Below are positions 56,801 through 64,000 of a stretch of DNA of 64,000 nucleotides, in pieces. The notes beneath the pieces are model-generated. The model was not told the origin of the DNA and searched no databases. It saw only the letters and a program-made list of their open reading frames with translations. This DNA is from Strix aluco. Lineage: Eukaryota > Chordata > Aves > Strigiformes > Strigidae. The position numbers and the translations under genes are program-made. The stretch is taken from contig NC_133955.1 of the NCBI RefSeq assembly GCF_031877795.1, forward strand, positions 3,100,001 to 3,164,000, given 5' to 3'. The first letter of the stretch is position 1; every line of letters starts with the position of its first letter.

Positions 56801-59800
56801 ACGGCTGCCACCGGAGACGTCGCCCGTCAGGATGACCTGGGTGTGGGGAACGGGGGGGCTCAGCCATGCCGGGAGCTCCAGAACAAAAACCACCACAGCC
56901 CGTCCAGCCTGGGGTGGGGGGCTGCTGGGCGCAGGGGGGTGTCCCGGCTCACCAGCATCCTGGCACAGAATCCCAGAATCATCCAGGTTGGAAAAGCCCT
57001 TGAAGCTCCTCCAGCCCAACCATGAACCTCACCCTGACCGTTCCCAACTCCACCAGATCCCTCAGCGCTGGGTCAACCCGACTCTTCAACCCCTCCAGGG
57101 ATGGGGACTCCCCCCCTGCCCTGGGCAGCCCATTCCAACGCCCAACAACCCCTTCTGCAAAGAAATCCTTCCTAAGAGCCAGTCTGACCCTGCCCTGGCG
57201 CAGCTTGAGGCCATTCCCTCTTGGCCTGGCGCTGGGTCCTTGGCTCAAGAGACTCATCCCCCCTCTCTGCACCCTCCTTTCAGGGAGTTGCAGAGGGCCA
57301 GGAGGTCTCCCCTCAGCCTCCTCTTCTCCAGACTAAACCCCCCCAGTTCCCTCAGCCGCTCCCCATCAGACCTGTGCTCCAGACCCTGCACCAGCTCCGT
57401 TGCCCTTCTCTGGACACGCTCGAGTCATTCAATGGCCTTTTTGGAGTGAGGGGACCAAAACTGAACCCACTCATCGAGGGGCGGCCTCACCAGTGCCGAG
57501 CACAGGGGTCAGATCCCTTCCCTGTCCCTGCTGGCCACGCTGGTGCTGATACAAGCCAGGATGCCATTGGCCTTCTTGGCCACCTGGGCACACTGCTGGC
57601 TCCTGTTCAGCCGGGTATCAATCAACCCCCCCAGGTCCCTCTCTGAGTGACACGCTGCCCCCTCCTACCTTTCCCGAGTTCTCCGGGCCGATCGCCATGC
57701 CGAACTCTGTCCGGATGAAGGTGTTGTTGATGAGGCCGGTGATGTCCTTGAAGGTTTTCCCATAGTCCTCGCTGCAAGGGCGGAATCAGCACGGCTGTGA
57801 GCCAATGTGGGGACTCAGGACCTGCTCCCAGCCCACCCCCCCACGCGTGCCAGACCCCGCTGTGCCACCCATGGGGTCCCGAGGTTGAGGGGGTGGGTGT
57901 GAGGGGGCTCACCTGCGGTAGAGCTTGGACTGCCCAAAGCTCACGATCACCAGCGGCACTTGGAACGTCGTCAGGACAAGGATGACCTGGGCAGGGACAG
58001 GCAGGGTCACACCCGGAGCTAGAAGGCTGCCCCCCCCACCCCCCCCCAAAGGGAGAAGGGCTGTCCCGCCCCCCTGCACAAAGGGCTGTCCCCTCCCTGG
58101 GCACCCCCCTCTCTCCATCCCAGTCCCTGCTTCAGGTCCCATGGGCCCCACAGCCCCTCGGGCACAGGAGGGGGCAACTGTTGTGTCCGTCTGTCCCCCC
58201 CAGAGGGAACCGCAGCTGCCCCCCCAGCACCCCTACAGTGCTTACCCCTGTGCTGTCGCCCACCCAGGAGAGTGACACGGAGCCGCTGAGGTCGTCAAAG
58301 ACACACTGTGAGGGAAGAGATGGCAGAAGGACTGTTAGAGCTGGCGGGGGGAGTGAGCACTGGTCCCCCCCCCAGAGCAGGGCAGAGCTGCAGTGTGCCC
58401 CATGGCCACCCCCTCCCAGGGGACCCCAGAGTCCCGGTGCCTCCCCCTGCCACCTCCCCAGGAAGGTGACACTGAGCTGTCCCCATGGCACACGGGTGTG
58501 GGAGGGTCCCCACCATGTGCCACTCAGCCCCCCCCACATCGTGCTGGGCCCCCCCCGCCCCACTCAGACACTGGAAAAGGCTCCCACAGCCCATGTCCCC
58601 CCGTGTCCGACCATCCCTCCCGGAGCAGGCAGGGTGCCAGGCAGCTGCCTGCAAGCCAGAGACCCCCTCGGTGGCACTGGGGGGCACTGGTACGGACTGG
58701 AGTGGCTGGACACGAGTGGGCAGCAGGGTAAGGGCAGTTGGGGACACTCGTGGGGTGCCTGGGGACACTCGTGGGATGTCTGGGGACAGAGCTGCTGGCA
58801 GCCCCCGGCTCTGCCCGCAGCAGGCAGGGGAGAAGAGAAGCCCTGCGGTGGGAACAAGGTCATGGCCGTGGCTGTCCCCATCGCCCACGGGGGGGGGGGA
58901 CGACACAGGGAGGGGACCCCATGGTGTCACCCCATCCCCATGACCCACTTGGCAGGAGGCTTCGCCTTATGGGGGGAAAAAAAGGGGAAGGGGGGAAAAA
59001 AATGTGAATTGGCGCAGGACCAGTCAAAGGACTGGTCAAACTGGGCTGGCAAAGCCACCACCACCAAGCGGCAACCAGTGGCAACCAGCAACCGGCCGGG
59101 CCGGCAGAGCGGGCACAGATGGTGGCCAAGAGCCAGCGGATCCTGGCACCGATCCAGCACAGGTCCTGGTACTGATCCCACAGTGATCCTGGTACTGATC
59201 CCGGCACTGATCCTGGTACTGATCCTGGTACTGATCCCACAGTGATCCTGGTACTGATCCCAGCACTGATCCAGCACAGATCCTGGTACTGATCCCAGCA
59301 CTGATCCTGGTACTGATCCCAGCACTGATCCAGCACAGATCCTGGTACTGATCCCAGCACCGATCCCAGCACTGATCCAGCACAGATCCCAGCACTGATC
59401 CTGGTACTGATCCCGACACTGATCCCACAGTGATCCAGCACTGATCCTGGCACTATCCCGGCACTGGTCCAGCGCAGATCCTGGTAATGATCCCAGCACT
59501 GATCCTGGTACTGATCCCACAGTGATCCTGGCACAGATCCCAGTACTGATCCCAACACTGGTCCCAGCACCGATCCAACACAGATCCCAGCACTGATCCC
59601 GGCACTGATCCAGCACAGATCCTGGCACTGATCCTGACACAGATCCCGGTACTGATCCCGGCACTGATCCTGGTACTGATCCCAGCACTGATCCAGCACA
59701 GATCCCGGCACTGATCCTGGCACTGATCCAGCACAGATCCTGGTACTGATCCCGGCACTGATCCAGCACAGATCCTGGCACTGATCCTGACACAGATCCC

Positions 59801-60824
59801 GGTACTGATCCCACACCGATCCCACACCGATCCGGCCCCCCCCGGGGAGCGGCGCCAGCCCCGGGTTAATGTTCAACTCGCAGCCGCTCCCGCGGTGGGA
59901 ACAAGGTCGGGATCCCGCTGCAGTGTCCGTCTGTCTGTCTGTCCGTGTGTCCTTCCCTGCCCCCGAGTCTGTCCGGCGGGGCGGGGGGCGTGTCTGCTCC
60001 CCACTGTCTGTGCTGCCTGTCTGTCCGTCTGTCCGTCCCTGCTCATGGAGCCCGGCCCGCTGCAGCAGGTGCCTCGGCTGGCGCATGCAGGGCAGTGTCT
60101 GTCTGTCTGTCTGCCTGTCTGTCTGTCGGTCTGTCGGTCGGTCTGTCGGTCTGTCTCTTAGCGGAATGTCTGTCAGTCCGCCCCGGCCGGCCCCAGCTGG
60201 CACAGGGAGGACAGGGTCTGTCTGTCCGCCCTGGGGAGATGTAGGGGCGAGGGGGTGTGTCTGTCTGTCCATCTGTCCGTCCGTCCCAGGGGATTCAGGG
60301 AAGGGCATGTCTGTCTGTCCGTCCGTCCGTCCGTCCGTCCCGCCCCCCCCCAAGAAATCACCTCCCCGCGCCAGGCGCTGTCAGGGCGCAGGGCGGGGAG
60401 CTGTCCGTCTGTCCGTCTGTCCGTCCGTCCAGCCCACAAGGCTCCGGCCGGGGCGGGGCGGGGCGGGGCGGGGGGAGTCTGTCCCGCCTGACCCGGACCC
60501 CGGGAAGGTCCCCGCCCTCCCCGGTAGCTCCTGGGGGTTCCCCGGTGCCCCGACGCGGTGGCTCTGGGGGCTGTCTGTCTGTCTGTCTGTCTGTCCGCCC
60601 GCCCGGGCCCGCGGCCCCGCCCGCCGGCTCACCTGGTGCGTGTTGTTGCCGAGGGCGGCCGGGACACCGCGCAGGCCGCCGCAGGCCTCTCCGCCCGCCG
60701 CCGCCGCCAGCCCGCCGCCGCGGGGGGACCGGGCCCGGGTCCTCACCCGCAGCCCCAGCGCCGCCCCCGCCGCCGCCGCCAGCGCCAGCGCCACCGCCAG
60801 CCGCGCCGCCCCGCGCGGCCCCAT
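50120..60824 (-). CDS. SORT1: Sortilin 1
   Basis: Type I VPS10-domain receptor that sorts cargo between Golgi, endosome and surface (neurotensin, proneurotrophins, lipoproteins). Exons 1-20 on minus: 60633-60824, 58246-58305, 57913-57986, 57669-57771, 56672-56836, 56354-56427, 56106-56155, 55693-55823, 55428-55572, 54918-55073, 54654-54760, 53895-53997, 53629-53797, 52784-52974, 52319-52508, 51307-51423, 50995-51103, 50646-50752, 50258-50381, 50120-50133. Every phase joins; about 793 residues against 831 in human, mainly because exon 1 is shorter. Start [20 protein letters not shown] (signal peptide). Propeller motifs: [26 protein letters not shown]. 10[47 protein letters not shown]; tail with YSVL and DDSDE. 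Apparent slips: two in exon 18 and one missing base in exon 20 (restores DLLE-stop). Exon 8 donor GTCCTT is weak. Confidence 0.96.
50404..50441. repeat. (CA)n microsatellite
   Basis: Dinucleotide tract in SORT1 intron 18, about 20 bp upstream (in gene sense) of the exon 19 acceptor. Confidence 0.95.
51440..52215 (+). mobile_element. CR1 LINE fragment, antisense to SORT1
   Basis: Begins in the CR1 reverse-transcriptase end (TTTCAACAAGGGCAAGTGCC, translating as [12 protein letters not shown]) and includes [14 protein letters not shown], then the 3' region to GATTCTGGGATTCT near 52201-52214. It takes up nearly all of SORT1 intron 15 (51424-52318). Confidence 0.95.
53112..53628 (-). mobile_element. 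CR1 LINE fragment in SORT1 intron 13
   Basis: Minus-strand CR1 with its 3' end at about 53112 (ACAGAATCAT on +). Its homology to the second CR1 copy (56964-57650) begins at 53628, which is the first base of the SORT1 exon 13 donor. Same sense as SORT1. Confidence 0.93.
53823..53856. repeat. (CA)n microsatellite
   Basis: Dinucleotide tract in SORT1 intron 12, about 26 bp from the exon 13 acceptor. Confidence 0.95.
54115..54515. repeat. ~20-bp array GTGAGACCCACAGCCCCACA
   Basis: About twenty units such as GTGAGACCCATGGCCCCACG in SORT1 intron 11 (53998-54653). Same style as the CELSR2 intronic arrays but shorter. Confidence 0.93.
56964..57650 (-). mobile_element. CR1 LINE fragment in SORT1 intron 4
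   Basis: Minus-strand CR1; 3' end at CACAGAATCCCAGAATCATC (+ strand from 56964) and 5' end near 57650. Very similar to the copy at 53112-53628 over their shared ~500 bp but about 150 bp longer at the 5' side. Confidence 0.95.
59115..59830. repeat. 12-bp array ACTGATCCCAGC / ACTGATCCTGGT
   Basis: About sixty dodecamer units with GATCC at each, including GATCCAGCACAGATCC variants, in SORT1 intron 1 (58306-60632). Open frames through it encode DQY/SGS-type peptides only. Confidence 0.95.
59925..60440. repeat. TGTC/TCCG tetranucleotide tracts in SORT1 intron 1
   Basis: Interspersed runs of TGTCTGTCTGTCCGTC (near 59925-59945, 60008-60040, 60095-60160, 60255-60290, 60308-60340, 60400-60430, then 60570-60597), separated by GC-rich unique sequence. 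Confidence 0.85.
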
Positions 60825-61300
60825 GGCGACTCCGGCCGCCGCCGCCGCCGCCCCGCCACCGGGCCCGCCGCCGCCCGCCCCCCCGCGCCCGCCCCTCGCT
60901 CGCCCCTCGCTCGCCATTGGCGCTCCACGCCCCGCGCCCCGCCCCAGCGCCGCGCCCCCGCCTTGTGGTTGGCTGCGGGAGACGTCGCTCTCGGTCGGGG
61001 CACACCTCCCCCGCGGCCCGCCCCGCCCCGCGCCTTCTGGTTAGCCCATTCCTTCGTCAATCACCGCCTTGCTCCTCCTGTGATTGGCCGGCAGCGCTTG
61101 CACCATGGGCGCGAGCCCGCCCTCTGCTTTTTAACCCCGGGCTCTAATCTACCTAGCGACAGCCCTCTGATTGGCGATGCGGCGAGGGTGGGGAGCGGCG
61201 GAGCGATTTTCTGATTGGCCGAAGCGACAGGTAGCCGGGGGCGCGCCAGGCCCACCCCGGCCCATTCACAAGGTGCAGCCGCCCACGTGCGCGGGGACCC
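60825..61300 (-). promoter_or_regulatory. SORT1 CpG-island promoter with CCAAT boxes
   Basis: CpG-dense sequence upstream of the minus-strand ATG at 60824. ATTGG words (CCAAT on the SORT1 strand) at 60916-60920, 61083-61087, 61170-61174 and 61214-61218, three of them GATTGGC or GATTGGCC as preferred by NF-Y. GC boxes lie around 60840-60900. Transcription start not determinable from sequence. Confidence 0.65.
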
Positions 61301-63510
61301 CCCGGCGGGACACGAAGCCCCCGGGAAGGGGCTCCCGGAGCTGGGGGGGGGGCGAGGCACAAGGCCTGGGGAAGCTGAGGGTGGCTGTGGGGCTCAGCGC
61401 CTGGCTTTGGGGGCGCAGAGCTGGCAGGGGAGGGGGGACGGGGGACAGCAGCGTGTCCCCCCCGGGGCCGGCTCCCCCCTGGCTGGTACAGGCAGATCCG
61501 AGTGTTGTCGTGCCCGGTGACGGTTACACCCGTGCACGTCAGCCACGTTGCACAAGTGGGCTGGAGCGCGGCCCTGCCCTCCCCGGGGAGCGTGGCTGCA
61601 ACATGTCAAACAACAAACACCCCTGGCAGCCGCCCCGCGGAGAGGGGAGGGCTCCCCACCCCCCCCCAATAAGGTGTGTCCCCCCCTCCCGGCTCAGGGC
61701 AGGGGGATGGCAGAGAAGGGGACGAGGAGTTCCCACCCCCCTTGGTGTCTTAAGTCTCTCAGAGGGGGGTTAACCCCCGCGCACACCCAAGAGAAAGCCT
61801 CAGGGAGCATGTACCACCCTCCCCGCCCTCATCCTTTGACTTTGCAAAAAGGGAATTTTCATTTTACTGCTGGGTCATCCTGCTGCCTCCCCCCTCCCCA
61901 AAAAAAAAAAAAAAAAAAAGACAATCTACAAGTTTGATGTGTGAAAGGCACAAGGAAACCCAGCTCTGTGGGGGCGGCGTCGCTCAGCTAACCCCAGCGA
62001 GGGCGCGGAGGGGCCGGTATCAAACAGGCAGGCGGGAGGTGAGCACGCAGGGCTCCGTTACCCTCAGCCCCTCTCACATTTAGGCTGTTGTCTGTCTGGA
62101 AAGAGCTCAGGCTTTTCGCTTGCCAAGACGGATCAGATAAGGAGCACAAAGGCTCGATTTTCACTTACAGGGGAGCCGCTCTCATGTGATGCTGCCACCA
62201 GCAACCCATGTGATGAGGGCAGGGCATAAAGGACCATTTTCTGCTGAGCACCACATTGGGAATAATTAGCTTTTTGTGTTTCCTAGGACACAAACAAACC
62301 TAAAAAGAGCACTACCTCCCAGAACAGCAGGGTTTATCGTGGGGCTGGGTGCTTTACAACAGCTGGGACACCCATCCATCTCCCTCCCAAAGCAGAAGGG
62401 AACAGGACTGAGCTTTGAGAGGATATAAAGCTTTGAAGCACATTAAGGATAAAGGGTGTTTATATCTTACGCGCACACACAACAGCTGATAGCAGCCCCA
62501 GTTTCGCTTGTGGGGTGGTTTTTATGTGGGTGACGCTTGGGGTGGTGCCCTGGATATCATCCTGGCCTGCTGGATATTCAGGATAGGCGAGGTCCCGCGC
62601 CAGAGCCGCCCTCACCCCTGCCTCAAATTCATTTCAGGGATGAGGAGCAGAGAGACCGGGGACGGTGCTCCAAAGTTGTGCAGGAAGAGCCAAAGTCTGG
62701 CTCGTTTCCCTACATTTCGGCTACAAGGAAGGTCTCCCCGAAGGGTAAAGTCCATCAACTAGTTCTTTGTTATGTTTGCTCTTCCACCTGCAGGTATAGG
62801 GCGTTGTATTCGACCCAGACCACGACCTCAGGCATCGCCTGATGATCCAATTTGTTTCTTTTAGACTGTTAGGCAAAGAGGGGAAACTCACAGCAGGAAC
62901 TCCTGAGAGGAGGGTGCTCGGCTATTCTGAAAATTGAGGTTATCCAGGGACTGATCTTCCAGCCACGAAGACCTGGCTTCCCTTCCTGCATCTGTCTGGC
63001 AACAGCAAGAAAGGAAAAAAATTAATAGGATTGGCATTTTCCCTTCCGCAAAAGGTAAAGCCTGGCAGGTGTGAGATCAGCCGCAATTTGCTGCGACTGG
63101 TTTTGCCAAGTGATGAAACACCCACGGGAGACCGGCAGCCGATCCCTAGCGCTGAACTGAGGAAAGTTACTCATTTCAGTCAAACATAATGCTGGAAATG
63201 GCCCCGTTTACCAGGGCAATCCCCCTCCCGGCAGCAGCACATGCCACGTCTGTCTCCCACAGCAGACAACGTTGTTTTGTTCAGGGTGAAATTGTAATTT
63301 CTCAAAATAGGACAGAACAGAGCAGCCTCCGCCGCCTGCCAACGTTCAGAGAACAAGCTACCAGGGGCCAGGGCAGAGCTGGCTCCCCAGCCCCTGAAGC
63401 TGCACTGACCACGCAGGCATGGTTTTGTAGGAAAGTACTTTGGTAATCTCAGTTTATTCCCTTATCAGACTGATCTTCAATTCTCAGATGCTGTTTTGAG
63501 CACAAGGAGA
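61301..63510. other. Gene-free region upstream of SORT1
   Basis: 61301-61890 is GC-rich with no supported exon; an A-run follows at 61900-61919. From about 61920 to 63510 the base composition becomes much more balanced and no simple repeat is evident. A GATA-type word AGATAAGG occurs at 62135-62142. I found no open frame with recognisable protein similarity. Confidence 0.5.
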
Positions 63511-63511
63511 G

Positions 63512-63662
63512 AGGTGTCCCCATCCCTGGGTGTGTTTAAGGGCCGTTTGGATGAGCTGTGGGGGGATGTGGGGTAGGGGAGAACTTTGTAGAGTCGGGCT
63601 GAGGGTTGGACTCGATGATCCCGAGGGGCTTTTCCAACCTGAGTGATTCTGGGATTCTGTGT
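63512..63662 (+). mobile_element. Short CR1 LINE 3' fragment
   Basis: Contains CCATCCCTGGGTGTGTTTAA, GGTTGGACTCGATGATCC and the end GATTCTGGGATTCTGTG; only the last ~150 bp of the element. Confidence 0.9.
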
Positions 63663-64000
63663 CTGCTGGAGAACAAGAAACAAAAGCAGTAAGCCCTGTG
63701 AAGTGGATGAGCAGAAGTTTGCTGGTCAAAATGAGACTATTCTCAAAATTAAGTGGTACCTGCACAATTTCACAGGTAAGGGTCTGTCCCATTAACCCCA
63801 AACCTACTCCCCTTCGGGCGGGGGGGCTCTGGTCTATCACAGTTGTTACGGGTATTTCCAGGCTCCCCCTAGAAACAACCACAAACCCCAAGCCTGGTTA
63901 TGGATTTCTTCCCTGGGAAGAAGCCAGAGCTCCAGTGAAACCCTTCCAGACAAAAACCACTGGAGAAGGACAGGGGGAATGCACCAAACAGGTGCGAGCA
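63663..64000. other. Window end, unannotated
   Basis: Unique, moderately AT-rich sequence after the CR1 fragment. Nothing recognisable. Confidence 0.4.

Noticed and set aside
61171-61773. 200-codon forward frame upstream of SORT1
   Set aside because: Lies over the CpG promoter; composition-driven, no recognisable domain or splice structure.
61900-61919. Retroposed gene copy suggested by an A-run
   Set aside because: No gene-like sequence precedes the A-run and no target-site duplication was seen.
62508-62842. Short forward frames in the gene-free region
   Set aside because: Under 105 codons, no similarity, no promoter or splice context.

Overview
The window is nuclear DNA from a bird, very probably a GC-rich microchromosome. 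Evidence: vertebrate genes with canonical introns, five CR1 LINE fragments with the avian CR1 3' end, extreme GC content, long G/C homopolymers, and the gene order SARS1 - CELSR2 - ... - SORT1, which matches the human 1p13.3 neighbourhood. Two runs of exactly 200 N (16145-16344 and 40411-40610) are scaffold gaps of nominal size.

Layout. 1-6582 (+): SARS1, cytosolic seryl-tRNA synthetase, lacking only its first ~30 codons; all exons are intact. 6583-9216: SARS1 3' end, a GC-rich spacer, a 1-kb TG-rich array and the CELSR2 CpG promoter. 9217-39598 (+): CELSR2, a seven-pass cadherin (adhesion GPCR) of the planar-polarity family; it starts with a 3.5-kb cadherin exon. Two stretches are missing: an EGF/laminin-G part at the first gap and the cytoplasmic tail at the second. 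41097-47916 (+): a copine closest to CPNE5, without its N-terminal exons. 50120-60824 (-): SORT1 (sortilin), 20 coding exons, convergent with the copine; the two poly(A) sites are only about 0.1 kb apart. 60825-61300 is the SORT1 CpG/CCAAT promoter. 61300-64000 holds no gene I can support.

The most striking feature is not a gene. Nearly every CELSR2 intron between 12.7 and 40.4 kb is filled by its own tandem repeat, each with a different unit. In the same stretch (about 14.2-50.8 kb) the exons of three genes carry roughly 25-30 single-base indels, while codons on either side stay conserved. Exons outside this stretch carry none. I read that as poor consensus quality around the repeats, not as gene death. 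Other points: a perfect 34-bp inverted repeat with a 3-nt loop, an exact 690-bp higher-order duplication, about three dozen copies of a CRE-like octamer in one intron, and a SORT1 splice donor that appears to lie on the first bases of a CR1 insertion. I found no evidence for an unknown gene system.
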